Shown in pieces: positions 37,758 through 52,203 of a stretch of 64,000 nt of DNA. The stretch covers positions 3,100,001 through 3,164,000 of the forward strand of contig OY987230.1 of assembly GCA_963920705.1 (NCBI GenBank), in the 5' to 3' direction. Made by a program: the position numbers and the translations under genes. The DNA comes from Odiellus spinosus (lineage: Eukaryota > Arthropoda > Arachnida > Opiliones > Phalangiidae). Within the stretch, counting starts at the first letter, position 1, and every line of letters begins with the position of its first letter. The notes below the pieces were generated by a model. It was given only the letters and a program-made list of their open reading frames with translations. It made no database searches and was not told the origin of the DNA.

Positions 37758-40700
37758 GTTTTTCAACGGATTTTCCAAAACTATTGTTTTTTAGATAGAC
37801 CAAAATTTGGTCTTTCGAGTGGTCTTAATTTTGTCTAAATCGCTTAAAATTCAAAAGTTTTGTGTCCATTAGAATCCAATAATCTTGGATTTTTAAGCGT
37901 TTTTGCTTAATTTTAACCAATTTTATATTTGTCACGTTTTGGCAATTTAGACAAAACCAAAGTCATTCGAAAGAGCAATTAATGGACAGTCTAAATAATA
38001 AGAGTTTTCAAAAATCCGTTGAAAAACAAGAAAAATATGGCCAATTCAAGAAATCATAGAATATCAAAATAGTCAAATTTCAGATTTCAAAATTCGCTTT
38101 TTGATATTAGATGTTTTTTGAATTGTCCATATTTTCCATTTTTTTCAACGGATTTTCCAAAACTCTTGTTTTTTAGATAGAGCAATATTTGCTCTTTCGA
38201 GTGGTCTTAATTTTGTCTAAATCGCTTAAAAATCAAAAGTTTTGTGTCCATTTGAATCCAATAATCTTGGATTTTTAAGCGTTTTTGCTTAATTTTAACC
38301 AATTTTATATTTTTCACAATTTTGCAATTTAGACAAAACCAAAGTCATTCGAAAGAGCAATTAATGGACAGTTTAAATAATAAGAGTTTTCAAAAATCCG
38401 TTGAAAAACATGGAAAATATGGACAATTCAAAAAACATCTAATATCAAAAAGCGAATTTTGAAAATCTGAAATTTGACTATTTTGATATTCTATGATTTC
38501 TTGAATTGGCCATATTTTTCTTGTTTTTCAACGGATTTTTGAAAACTCTTATTATTTAGACTGTCCATTAATTGCTCTTTCGAATGACTTTGGTTTTGTC
38601 TAAATTGCAAAATTGTGACAAATATAAAATTGGTTAAAATTAAGCAAAAACGCTTAAAAATCCAAGATTATTGGATTCAAATGGACACAAAACTTTTGAA
38701 TTTTAAGCGATTTAGACAAAATTAAGACCACTCGAAAGACCAAATTTTGGTCTATCTAAAAAACAACAGTTTTGGAAAATCCGTTGAAAAACAAGAAAAT
38801 TATGGCCAATTCAAGAAATCATAGAATATCAAAATAGTCAAATTTCAGATTTTAAAAATTCGCTTTTTGATATTAGATGTTTTTTGAATTGTCCATATTT
38901 TCCATGTTTTTCAACGGATTTTCCAAAACTCTTGTTTTTTAGATAGACCAATATTTGCTCTTTCGAGTGGTCTTAATTTTGTCTAAATCGCTTAAAAATC
39001 CAAAGTTTTGTGTCCATTTGACTCCAATAATCTTGGATTTTTAAGCGTTTTTGCTTAATTTTAACCAATTTTATATTTGTCACAATTTTGCAATTTAGAC
39101 AAAAACAAAGTCATTCGAAAGAGCAATTAATGGACAGTCTTAATAATAAGAGTTTTCAAAAATCCGTTGAAAAACAAGAAAAATATGGCCAATTCAAAAA
39201 ACATCTAATATCAAAAAGCGAATTTTGAAAATCTGAAATTTGACTATTTTGATATTGTATGATTTCTTGAATTGGCCATATATTTCTTGTTTTTCAACGG
39301 ATTTTCCAAAACTATTGTTTTTTAGATAGACCAAAATTTGGTCTTTCGAGTGGTCTTAATTTTGTCTAAATCGCTTAAAATTCAAAAGTTTTGTGTCCAT
39401 TTGAATCCAATAATCTTGGATTTTTAAGCGTTTTTGCTTAATTTTAACCAATTTTATATTTGTCACGTTTTGGCAATTTAGACAAAACCAAAGTCATTCG
39501 AAAGAGCAATTAATGGACAGTCTAAATAATAAGAGTTTTCAAAAATCCGTTGAAAAACAAGAAAAATATGGCCAATTCAAGAAATCATAGAATATCAAAA
39601 TAGTCAAATTTCAGATTTTCAAAATTCGCTTTTTGATATTAGATGTTTTTTGAATTGTCCATATTTTCCATGTTTTTCAACGGATTTTCCAAAACTCTTG
39701 TTTTTTAGATAGACCAAAATTTGGTCTTTCGAGTGGTCTTAATTTTGTCTAAATCGCTTAAAAATCAAAAGTTTTGTGTCCATTTGAATCCAATAATCTT
39801 GGATTTTTAAGCGTTTTTGCTTAATTTTAACCAATTTTATATTTGTCACAATTTTGCAATTTAGACAAAACAAAGTCATTCGAAAGAGCAATTAATGGAC
39901 AGTTTAAATAATAAGAGTTTTCAAAAATCCGTTGAAAAACATGGAAAATATGGCCAATTCAAGAAATCTTAGAATATCAAAATAGTCAAATTTCAGATTT
40001 TCAAAATTCGCTTTTTGATATTAGATGATTTAGAATTGTCCATATTTTCCATGTTTTTCAACGGATTTTCCAAAACTCTTGTTTTTTAGATAGACCAAAA
40101 TTTGGTCTTTCGAGTGGTCTTAATTTTGTCTAAATCGCTTAAAAATCAAAAGTTTTGTGTCCATTTGAATCCAATAATCTTGGATTTTTAAGCGTTTTTG
40201 CTTAATTTTAACCAATTTTATATTTGTCACAATTTTGCAATTTAGACAAAACCAAAGTCATTCGAAAGAGCAATTAATGGACAGTTTAAATAATAAGATT
40301 TTTCAAAAATCCGTTGAAAAACATGGAAAATATGGACAATTCAAAAAACATCTAATATCAAAAAGCGAATTTTGAAAATCTGAAATTTGACTATTTTGAT
40401 ATTGTATGAATTCTTGAATTGGCCATATTTTTCTTGTTTTTCAACGGATTTTCCAAAACTATTGTTTTTTAGATAGACCAAAATTTGGTCTTTCGAGTGG
40501 TCTTAATTTTGTCTAAATCGCTTAAAATTCAAAAGTTTTGTGTCCATTTGAATCCAATAATCTTGGATTTTTAAGCGTTTTTGCTTAATTTTAACCAATT
40601 TTATATTTGTCACGTTTTGGCAATTTAGACAAAACCAAAGTCATTCGAAAGAGCAATTAATGGACAGTCTAAATAATAAGATTTTTCAAAAATCCGTTGA

Positions 40701-41201
40701 AAAACAAGAAAAATGTGGACAATTCAAGAAATCATAGAATATCAAAATAGTCAAATTTCAGATTTTCAAAATTCGCTTTTTGATATTAGATGTTTTTTTA
40801 ATTGGCCATATTTTTCTTGTTTTTCAACGGATTTTTGAAAACTCTTATTGTTAAGACTGTCCATTAATTGCTCTTTCGAATGACTTTGTTTTTGTCTAAA
40901 TTGCAAAATTGTGACAAATATAAAATTGGTTAAAATTAAGCAAAAACGCTTAAAAATCCAAGATTATTGGATTCAAATGGACACAAAACTTTTGATTTTT
41001 AAGCGATTTAGACAAAATTAAGACCACTCGAAAGAGCAAATATTGGTCTATCTGAAAATCAAGAGTTTTGGAAAATCCGTTGAAAAACATGGAAAATATG
41101 GACAATTCAAAAAACATCTAATATCATAAAGCGAATTTTGAAAATCTGAAATTTGACTATTTTGATATTGTATGATTTCTTGAATTGGCCATATTTTTCT
41201 T
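37758..41201. repeat. Higher-order repeat C, copy 1 (9 units, 3.44 kb)
   Basis: Connector order is R R F R R R R R F (37864, 38246, 38672, 39012, 39395, 39778, 40159, 40542, 40968). Private variants are CCATTAGAATCC, CCATTTTTTTCAACGG, ATATTTTTCACAATT, AAAACAACAGTTTTGG, TTTGACTCCAATAATC and GATGATTTAGAATTG. Copies 2 and 3 follow at a 3444 bp period. Confidence 0.94.
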
Positions 41202-44200
41202 GTTTTTCAACGGATTTTCCAAAACTATTGTTTTTTAGATAGACCAAAATTTGGTCTTTCGAGTGGTCTTAATTTTGTCTAAATCGCTTAAAATTCAAAA
41301 GTTTTGTGTCCATTAGAATCCAATAATCTTGGATTTTTAAGCGTTTTTGCTTAATTTTAACCAATTTTATATTTGTCACGTTTTGGCAATTTAGACAAAA
41401 CCAAAGTCATTCGAAAGAGCAATTAATGGACAGTCTAAATAATAAGAGTTTTCAAAAATCCGTTGAAAAACAAGAAAAATATGGCCAATTCAAGAAATCA
41501 TAGAATATCAAAATAGTCAAATTTCAGATTTCAAAATTCGCTTTTTGATATTAGATGTTTTTTGAATTGTCCATATTTTCCATTTTTTTCAACGGATTTT
41601 CCAAAACTCTTGTTTTTTAGATAGAGCAATATTTGCTCTTTCGAGTGGTCTTAATTTTGTCTAAATCGCTTAAAAATCAAAAGTTTTGTGTCCATTTGAA
41701 TCCAATAATCTTGGATTTTTAAGCGTTTTTGCTTAATTTTAACCAATTTTATATTTTTCACAATTTTGCAATTTAGACAAAACCAAAGTCATTCGAAAGA
41801 GCAATTAATGGACAGTTTAAATAATAAGAGTTTTCAAAAATCCGTTGAAAAACATGGAAAATATGGACAATTCAAAAAACATCTAATATCAAAAAGCGAA
41901 TTTTGAAAATCTGAAATTTGACTATTTTGATATTCTATGATTTCTTGAATTGGCCATATTTTTCTTGTTTTTCAACGGATTTTTGAAAACTCTTATTATT
42001 TAGACTGTCCATTAATTGCTCTTTCGAATGACTTTGGTTTTGTCTAAATTGCAAAATTGTGACAAATATAAAATTGGTTAAAATTAAGCAAAAACGCTTA
42101 AAAATCCAAGATTATTGGATTCAAATGGACACAAAACTTTTGAATTTTAAGCGATTTAGACAAAATTAAGACCACTCGAAAGACCAAATTTTGGTCTATC
42201 TAAAAAACAACAGTTTTGGAAAATCCGTTGAAAAACAAGAAAATTATGGCCAATTCAAGAAATCATAGAATATCAAAATAGTCAAATTTCAGATTTTAAA
42301 AATTCGCTTTTTGATATTAGATGTTTTTTGAATTGTCCATATTTTCCATGTTTTTCAACGGATTTTCCAAAACTCTTGTTTTTTAGATAGACCAATATTT
42401 GCTCTTTCGAGTGGTCTTAATTTTGTCTAAATCGCTTAAAAATCCAAAGTTTTGTGTCCATTTGACTCCAATAATCTTGGATTTTTAAGCGTTTTTGCTT
42501 AATTTTAACCAATTTTATATTTGTCACAATTTTGCAATTTAGACAAAAACAAAGTCATTCGAAAGAGCAATTAATGGACAGTCTTAATAATAAGAGTTTT
42601 CAAAAATCCGTTGAAAAACAAGAAAAATATGGCCAATTCAAAAAACATCTAATATCAAAAAGCGAATTTTGAAAATCTGAAATTTGACTATTTTGATATT
42701 GTATGATTTCTTGAATTGGCCATATATTTCTTGTTTTTCAACGGATTTTCCAAAACTATTGTTTTTTAGATAGACCAAAATTTGGTCTTTCGAGTGGTCT
42801 TAATTTTGTCTAAATCGCTTAAAATTCAAAAGTTTTGTGTCCATTTGAATCCAATAATCTTGGATTTTTAAGCGTTTTTGCTTAATTTTAACCAATTTTA
42901 TATTTGTCACGTTTTGGCAATTTAGACAAAACCAAAGTCATTCGAAAGAGCAATTAATGGACAGTCTAAATAATAAGAGTTTTCAAAAATCCGTTGAAAA
43001 ACAAGAAAAATATGGCCAATTCAAGAAATCATAGAATATCAAAATAGTCAAATTTCAGATTTTCAAAATTCGCTTTTTGATATTAGATGTTTTTTGAATT
43101 GTCCATATTTTCCATGTTTTTCAACGGATTTTCCAAAACTCTTGTTTTTTAGATAGACCAAAATTTGGTCTTTCGAGTGGTCTTAATTTTGTCTAAATCG
43201 CTTAAAAATCAAAAGTTTTGTGTCCATTTGAATCCAATAATCTTGGATTTTTAAGCGTTTTTGCTTAATTTTAACCAATTTTATATTTGTCACAATTTTG
43301 CAATTTAGACAAAACAAAGTCATTCGAAAGAGCAATTAATGGACAGTTTAAATAATAAGAGTTTTCAAAAATCCGTTGAAAAACATGGAAAATATGGCCA
43401 ATTCAAGAAATCTTAGAATATCAAAATAGTCAAATTTCAGATTTTCAAAATTCGCTTTTTGATATTAGATGATTTAGAATTGTCCATATTTTCCATGTTT
43501 TTCAACGGATTTTCCAAAACTCTTGTTTTTTAGATAGACCAAAATTTGGTCTTTCGAGTGGTCTTAATTTTGTCTAAATCGCTTAAAAATCAAAAGTTTT
43601 GTGTCCATTTGAATCCAATAATCTTGGATTTTTAAGCGTTTTTGCTTAATTTTAACCAATTTTATATTTGTCACAATTTTGCAATTTAGACAAAACCAAA
43701 GTCATTCGAAAGAGCAATTAATGGACAGTTTAAATAATAAGATTTTTCAAAAATCCGTTGAAAAACATGGAAAATATGGACAATTCAAAAAACATCTAAT
43801 ATCAAAAAGCGAATTTTGAAAATCTGAAATTTGACTATTTTGATATTGTATGAATTCTTGAATTGGCCATATTTTTCTTGTTTTTCAACGGATTTTCCAA
43901 AACTATTGTTTTTTAGATAGACCAAAATTTGGTCTTTCGAGTGGTCTTAATTTTGTCTAAATCGCTTAAAATTCAAAAGTTTTGTGTCCATTTGAATCCA
44001 ATAATCTTGGATTTTTAAGCGTTTTTGCTTAATTTTAACCAATTTTATATTTGTCACGTTTTGGCAATTTAGACAAAACCAAAGTCATTCGAAAGAGCAA
44101 TTAATGGACAGTCTAAATAATAAGATTTTTCAAAAATCCGTTGAAAAACAAGAAAAATGTGGACAATTCAAGAAATCATAGAATATCAAAATAGTCAAAT

Positions 44201-44645
44201 TTCAGATTTTCAAAATTCGCTTTTTGATATTAGATGTTTTTTTAATTGGCCATATTTTTCTTGTTTTTCAACGGATTTTTGAAAACTCTTATTGTTAAGA
44301 CTGTCCATTAATTGCTCTTTCGAATGACTTTGTTTTTGTCTAAATTGCAAAATTGTGACAAATATAAAATTGGTTAAAATTAAGCAAAAACGCTTAAAAA
44401 TCCAAGATTATTGGATTCAAATGGACACAAAACTTTTGATTTTTAAGCGATTTAGACAAAATTAAGACCACTCGAAAGAGCAAATATTGGTCTATCTGAA
44501 AATCAAGAGTTTTGGAAAATCCGTTGAAAAACATGGAAAATATGGACAATTCAAAAAACATCTAATATCATAAAGCGAATTTTGAAAATCTGAAATTTGA
44601 CTATTTTGATATTGTATGATTTCTTGAATTGGCCATATTTTTCTT
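41202..44645. repeat. Higher-order repeat C, copy 2
   Basis: All nine connectors recur 3444 bp after copy 1 (41308 to 44412) with the same private variants. Both copies share TTATTGTTAAG (40846, 44290) and CATATATTTCTTG (39278, 42721), which copy 3 lacks. Copies 1 and 2 are therefore the closest pair. Confidence 0.94.
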
Positions 44646-47600
44646 GTTTTTCAACGGATTTTCCAAAACTATTGTTTTTTAGATAGACCAAAATTTGGTC
44701 TTTCGAGTGGTCTTAATTTTGTCTAAATCGCTTAAAATTCAAAAGTTTTGTGTCCATTAGAATCCAATAATCTTGGATTTTTAAGCGTTTTTGCTTAATT
44801 TTAACCAATTTTATATTTGTCACGTTTTGGCAATTTAGACAAAACCAAAGTCATTCGAAAGAGCAATTAATGGACAGTCTAAATAATAAGAGTTTTCAAA
44901 AATCCGTTGAAAAACAAGAAAAATATGGCCAATTCAAGAAATCATAGAATATCAAAATAGTCAAATTTCAGATTTCAAAATTCGCTTTTTGATATTAGAT
45001 GTTTTTTGAATTGTCCATATTTTCCATTTTTTTCAACGGATTTTCCAAAACTCTTGTTTTTTAGATAGAGCAATATTTGCTCTTTCGAGTGGTCTTAATT
45101 TTGTCTAAATCGCTTAAAAATCAAAAGTTTTGTGTCCATTTGAATCCAATAATCTTGGATTTTTAAGCGTTTTTGCTTAATTTTAACCAATTTTATATTT
45201 TTCACAATTTTGCAATTTAGACAAAACCAAAGTCATTCGAAAGAGCAATTAATGGACAGTTTAAATAATAAGAGTTTTCAAAAATCCGTTGAAAAACATG
45301 GAAAATATGGACAATTCAAAAAACATCTAATATCAAAAAGCGAATTTTGAAAATCTGAAATTTGACTATTTTGATATTCTATGATTTCTTGAATTGGCCA
45401 TATTTTTCTTGTTTTTCAACGGATTTTTGAAAACTCTTATTATTTAGACTGTCCATTAATTGCTCTTTCGAATGACTTTGGTTTTGTCTAAATTGCAAAA
45501 TTGTGACAAATATAAAATTGGTTAAAATTAAGCAAAAACGCTTAAAAATCCAAGATTATTGGATTCAAATGGACACAAAACTTTTGAATTTTAAGCGATT
45601 TAGAGAAAATTAAGACCACTCGAAAGACCAAATTTTGGTCTATCTAAAAAACAATAGTTTTGGAAAATCCGTTGAAAAACAAGAAAATTATGGCCAATTC
45701 AAGAAATCATAGAATATCAAAATAGTCAAATTTCAGATTTTAAAAATTCGCTTTTTGATATTAGATGTTTTTTGAATTGTCCATATTTTCCATGTTTTTC
45801 AACGGATTTTCCAAAACTCTTGTTTTTTAGATAGACCAATATTTGCTCTTTCGAGTGGTCTTAATTTTGTCTAAATCGCTTAAAAATCCAAAGTTTTGTG
45901 TCCATTTGACTCCAATAATCTTGGATTTTTAAGCGTTTTTGCTTAATTTTAACCAATTTTATATTTGTCACAATTTTGCAATTTAGACAAAAACAAAGTC
46001 ATTCGAAAGAGCAATTAATGGACAGTCTTAATAATAAGAGTTTTCAAAAATCCGTTGAAAAACAAGAAAAATATGGCCAATTCAAAAAACATCTAATATC
46101 AAAAAGCGAATTTTGAAAATCTGAAATTTGACTATTTTGATATTGTATGATTTCTTGAATTGGCCATATTTTTCTTGTTTTTCAACGGATTTTCCAAAAC
46201 TATTGTTTTTTAGATAGACCAAAATTTGGTCTTTCGAGTGGTCTTAATTTTGTCTAAATCGCTTAAAATTCAAAAGTTTTGTGTCCATTTGAATCCAATA
46301 ATCTTGGATTTTTAAGCGTTTTTGCTTAATTTTAACCAATTTAATATTTGTCACGTTTTGGCAATTTAGACAAAACCAAAGTCATTCGAAAGAGCAATTA
46401 ATGGACAGTCTAAATAACAAGAGTTTTCAAAAATCCGTTGAAAAACAAGAAAAATATGGCCAATTCAAGAAATCATAGAATATCAAAATAGTCAAATTTC
46501 AGATTTTCAAAATTCGCTTTTTGATATTAGATGTTTTTTGAATTGTCCATATTTTCCATGTTTTTCAACGGATTTTCCAAAACTCTTGTTTTTTAGATAG
46601 ACCAAAATTTGGTCTTTCGAGTGGTCTTAATTTTGTCTAAATCGCTTAAAAATCAAAAGTTTTGTGTCCATTTGAATCCAATAATCTTGGATTTTTAAGC
46701 GTTTTTGCTTAATTTTAACCAATTTTATATTTGTCACAATTTTGCAATTTAGACAAAACAAAGTCATTCGAAAGAGCAATTAATGGACAGTTTAAATAAT
46801 AAGAGTTTTCAAAAATCCGTTGAAAAACATGGAAAATATGGCCAATTCAAGAAATCTTAGAATATCAAAATAGTCAAATTTCAGATTTTCAAAATTCGCT
46901 TTTTGATATTAGATGATTTAGAATTGTCCATATTTTCCATGTTTTTCAACGGATTTTCCAAAACTCTTGTTTTTTAGATAGACCAAAATTTGGTCTTTCG
47001 AGTGGTCTTAATTTTGTCTAAATCGCTTAAAAATCAAAAGTTTTGTGTCCATTTGAATCCAATAATCTTGGATTTTTAAGCGTTTTTGCTTAATTTTAAC
47101 CAATTTTATATTTGTCACAATTTTGCAATTTAGACAAAACCAAAGTCATTCGAAAGAGCAATTAATGGACAGTTTAAATAATAAGATTTTTCAAAAATCC
47201 GTTGAAAAACATGGAAAATATGGACAATTCAAAAAACATCTAATATCAAAAAGCGAATTTTGAAAATCTGAAATTTGACTATTTTGATATTGTATGAATT
47301 CTTGAATTGGCCATATTTTTCTTGTTTTTCAACGGATTTTCCAAAACTATTGTTTTTTAGATAGACCAAAATTTGGTCTTTCGAGTGGTCTTAATTTTGT
47401 CTAAATCGCTTAAAATTCAAAAGTTTTGTGTCCATTTGAATCCAATAATCTTGGATTTTTAAGCGTTTTTGCTTAATTTTAACCAATTTTATATTTGTCA
47501 CGTTTTGGCAATTTAGACAAAACCAAAGTCATTCGAAAGAGCAATTAATGGACAGTCTAAATAATAAGATTTTTCAAAAATCCGTTGAAAAACAAGAAAA

Positions 47601-48088
47601 ATGTGGACAATTCAAGAAATCATAGAATATCAAAATAGTCAAATTTCAGATTTTCAAAATTCGCTTTTTGATATTAGATGTTTTTTTAATTGGCCATATT
47701 TTTCTTGTTTTTCAACGGATTTTTGAAAACTCTTATTATTAAGACTGTCCATTAATTGCTCTTTCGAATGACTTTGTTTTTGTCTAAATTGCAAAATTGT
47801 GACAAATATAAAATTGGTTAAAATTAAGCAAAAACGCTTAAAAATCCAAGATTATTGGATTCAAATGGACACAAAACTTTTGATTTTTAAGCGATTTAGA
47901 CAAAATTAAGACCACTCGAAAGAGCAAATATTGGTCTATCTGAAAATCAAGAGTTTTGGAAAATCCATTGAAAAACATGGAAAATATGGACAATTCAAAA
48001 ACATCTAATATCAAAAAGCGAATTTTGAAAATCTGAAATTTGACTATTTTGATATTGTATGATTTCTTGAATTGGCCATATTTTTCTT
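44646..48088. repeat. Higher-order repeat C, copy 3
   Basis: Connectors run from 44752 to 47856. This copy keeps CCATTAGAATCC, GATGATTTAGAATTG and the other family C variants. It differs at TTTAGAGAAAATTAAG (about 45600), AACAATAGTTTTGG (about 45650), CATATTTTTCTTG (about 46165), TTTAATATTTGTC (about 46340) and TTATTATTAAG (about 47731). Confidence 0.93.
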
Positions 48089-51000
48089 GTTTTTCAACGG
48101 ATTTTCCAAAACTATTGTTTTTTAGATAGACCAAAATTTGGTCTTTCGAGTGTTCTTAATTTTGTCTAAATCGCTTAAAATTCAAAAGTTTTGTGTCCAT
48201 TTGAATCCAATAATCTAGGATTTTTAAGCGTTTTTGCTTAATTTTAACCAATTTTATATTTGTCACGTTTTGGCAATTTAGACAAAACCAAAGTCATTCG
48301 AAAGAGCAATTAATGGACAGTCTAAATAATAAGAGTTTTCAAAAATCCGTTGAAAAACAAGAAAAATATGGCCAATTCAAGAAATCATAGAATATCAAAA
48401 TAGTCAAATTTCAGATTTTCAAAATTCGCTTTTTGATATTAGATGTTTTTTGAATTGTCCATATTTTCCATGTTTTTCAACGGATTTTCCAAAACTCTTG
48501 ATTTTCAGATAGACCAATATTTGCTCTTTCGAGTGGTCTTAATTTTGTCTAAATCGCTTAAAAATCAAAAGTTTTGTGTCCATTTGAATCCAATAATCTT
48601 GGATTTTTAAGCGTTTTTGCTTTATTTTAACCAATTTTATATTTGTCACAATTTTGCAATTTAGACAAAACCAAAGTCATTCGAAAGAGCAATTAATGGA
48701 CAGTTTAAATAATAAGAGTTTTCAAAAATCCGTTGAAAAACATGGAAAATATGGACAATTCAAAAAACATCTAATATCAAAAAGCGAATTTTGAAAATCT
48801 GAAATTTGACTATTTTGATATTCTATGATTTCTTGAATTGGCCATATTTTTCTTGTTTTTCAACGGATTTTTGAAAACTCTTATTATTTAGACTGTCCAT
48901 TAATTGCTCTTTAGAATGACTTTGGTTTTGTCTAAATTGCAAAATTGTGACAAATATAAAATTGGTTAAAATTAAGCAAAAACGCTTAAAAATCCAAGAT
49001 TATTGGATTCAAATGGACACAAAACTTTTGAATTTTAAGCGATTTAGACAAAATTAAGACCACTCGAAAGACCAAATTTTGGTCTATCTAAAAAACAACA
49101 GTTTTGGAAAATCCGTTGAAAAACAAGAAAAATATGGCCAATTCAAGAAATCATACAATATCAAAATAGTCAAATTTCAGATTTTAAAAATTCGCTTTTT
49201 GATATTAGATGTTTTTTGAATTGTCCATATTTTCCATGTTTTTCAACGGATTTTCCAAAACTCTTGTTTTTTAGATAGACCAATATTTGCTCTTTCGAGT
49301 GGTCTTAATTTTGTCTAAATCGCTTAAAATTCAAAAGTTTTGTGTCCATTTGAATCCAATAATCTTGGATTTTTAAGCGTTTTTGCTTAATTTTAACCAA
49401 TTTTATATTTGTCACAATTTTGCAATTTAGACAAAACCAAAGTCTTTCGAAAGAGCAATTAATGGACAGTCTAAATAATAAGAGTTTTCAAAAATCCGTT
49501 GAAAAACAAGAAAAATGTGGACAATTCAAGAAATCATAGAATATCAAAATAGTCAAATTTCAGATTTTCAAAATTCGCTTTTTGATATTAGATGTTTTTT
49601 GAATTGGCCATATTTTTCTTGTTTTTCAACGGATTTTTGAAAACTCTTATTATTAAGACTGTCCATTAATTGCTCTTTCGAATGACTTTGTTTTTGTCTA
49701 AATTGCAAAATTGTGACAAATATAAAATTGGTTAAAATTAAGCAAAAACGCTTAAAAATCCAAGATTATTGGATTCAAATGGACACAAAACTTTTGATTT
49801 TTAAGCGATTTAGGCAAAATTAAGACCACTCGAAAGAGCAAATATTGGTCTATCTGAAAATCAAGAGTTTTGGAAAATCCGTTGAAAAACATGGAAAATA
49901 TGGACAATTCAAAAAACATCTAATATCAAAAAGCGAATTTTGAAAATCTGAAATTTGACTATTTTGATATTCTATGATTTCTTGAATTGGCCATATTTTT
50001 CTTGTTTTTCAACGGATTTTCCAAAACTATTGTTTTTTAGATAGACCAAAATTTGGTCTTTCGAGTGGTCTTAATTTTGTCTAAATCGCTTAAAATTCAA
50101 AAGTTTTGTGTCCATTTGAATCCAATAATCTTGGATTTTTAAGCGTTTTTGCTTAATTTTAACCAATTTTATATTTGTCACGTTTTGGCAATTTAGACAA
50201 AACCAAAGTCATTCGAAAGAGCAATTAATGGACAGTCTAAATAATAAGAGTTTTCAAAAATCCGTTGAAAAACAAGAAAAATATGGCCAATTCAAGAAAT
50301 CATAGAATATCAAAATAGTCAAATTTCAGATTTTCAAAATTCGCTTTTTGATATTAGATGTTTTTTGAATTGTCCATATTTTCCATGTTTTTCAACGGAT
50401 TTTTGAAAACTCTTATTATTTAAACTGTCCATTAATTGCTCTTTCGAATGACTTTGGTTTTGTCTAAATTGCAAAATTGTGACAAATATAAAATTGGTTA
50501 AAATTAAGCAAAAACGCTTAAAAATCCAAGATTATTGGATTCAAATGGACACAAAACTTTTGATTTTTAAGCGATTTAGACAAAATTAAGACCACTCGAA
50601 AGAGCAAATATTGGTCTATCTGAAAATCAAGAGTTTTGGAAAATCCGTTGAAAAACATGGAAAATATGGACAATTCAAATAACATCTAATATCAAAAAGC
50701 GAATTTTGAAAATCTGAAATTTGACTATTTTGATATTCTATGATTTCTTGAATTGGCCATATTTTTCTTGTTTTTCAACGGATTTTTGAAAACTCTTATT
50801 ATTTAGACTGTCCATTAATTGCTCTTTCGAATGACTTTGGTTTTGTCTAAATTGCCAAAACGTGACAAATATAAAATTGGTTAAAATTAAGCAAAAACGC
50901 TTAAAAATCCAAGATTATTGGATTCAAATGGACACAAAACTTTTGATTTTTAAGCGATTTAGACAAATTTAAGACCACTCGAAAGACCAAATTTTGGTCT

Positions 51001-51600
51001 ATCTAAAAAACAATAGTTTTGGAAAATCCGTTGAAAAACAAGAAAAATATGGCCAATTCAAGAAATCATACAATATCAAAATAGTCAAATTTCAGATTTT
51101 CAAAATTCGCTTTTTGATATTAGATGTTTTTTGAATTTTCCATATTTTCCATGTTTTTCAACGGATTTTCCAAAACTCTTGTTTTTTAGATAGACCAATA
51201 TTTGCTCTTTCGAGTGGTCTTAATTTTGTCTAAATCGCTTAAAATTCAAAAGATTTGTGTCCATTTGAATCCAATAATCTTGGATTTTTATGCGTTTTTG
51301 CTTAATTTTAACCAATTTTATATTTGTCACAATTTTGCAATTTAGACAAAACCAAAGTCATTCGAAAGAGCAATTAATGGACAGTCTAAATAATAAGAGT
51401 TTTCAAAAATCCGTTGAAAATCAAGAAAAATGTGGACAATTCAAGAAATCATAGAATATCAAAATAGTCAAATTTCAGATTTTCAAAATTCGCTTTTTGA
51501 TATTAGATGTTTTTTGAATTGGCCATATTTTTCTTGTTTTTCAACGGATTTTTGAAAACTCTTATTATTAAGACTGTCCATTAATTGCTCTTTCGAATGA

Positions 51601-51612
51601 CTTTGTTTTGAA
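51601..51612. repeat. Deletion junction in satellite, copy 1
   Basis: CTTTGTTTT runs directly into GAAAAATCCG. The intact arrangement, for example at 49684-49870, has about 177 bp more between the two GTTTT words. The spacing between reversed connectors 51259 and 51848 is 589 bp instead of 766, which agrees. The repeated GTTTT at the breakpoints points to a microhomology-mediated loss of most of one K module. Confidence 0.85.
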
Positions 51613-52190
51613 AAATCCGTTGAAAAACATGGAAAATATGGACAATTCAAAAAACATCTAATATCAAAAAGCGAATTTTGAAAATCTGAAATTTGACTAT
51701 TTTGATATTGTATGATTTCTTGAATTGGCCATATTTTTCTTGTTTTGCAACGGATTTTCCAAAACTATTGTTTTTTAGATAGACCAAAATTTGGTCTTTC
51801 GAGTGGTCTTAATTTTGTCTAAATCGCTTAAAATTCAAAAGATTTGTGTCCATTTGAATCCAATAATCTTGGATTTTTATGCGTTTTTGCTTAATTTTAA
51901 CCAATTTTATATTTGTCACAATTTTGCAATTTAGACAAAACCAAAGTCATTCGAAAGAGCAATTAATGGACAGTCTAAATAATAAGAGTTTTCAAAAATC
52001 CGTTGAAAATCAAGAAAAATATGGCCAATTCAAGAAATCATTGAATATCAAAATAGTCAAATTTCAGATTTTCAAAATTCGCTTTTTGATATTAGATGTT
52101 TTTTGAATTGGCCATATTTTTCTTGTTTTTCAACGGATTTTTGAAAACTCTTATTATTAAGACTGTCCATTAATTGCTCTTTCGAATGAC

Positions 52191-52203
52191 TTTGTTTTGG
52201 AAA
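52191..52203. repeat. Deletion junction in satellite, copy 2
   Basis: The same junction (CTTTGTTTTGGAAAATCC) recurs about 590 bp after the first. The upstream reversed units share AAAAGATTTGTGTCC and GGATTTTTATGCG (51248 and 51837), so a short block carrying the deletion was duplicated in tandem. Confidence 0.85.
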
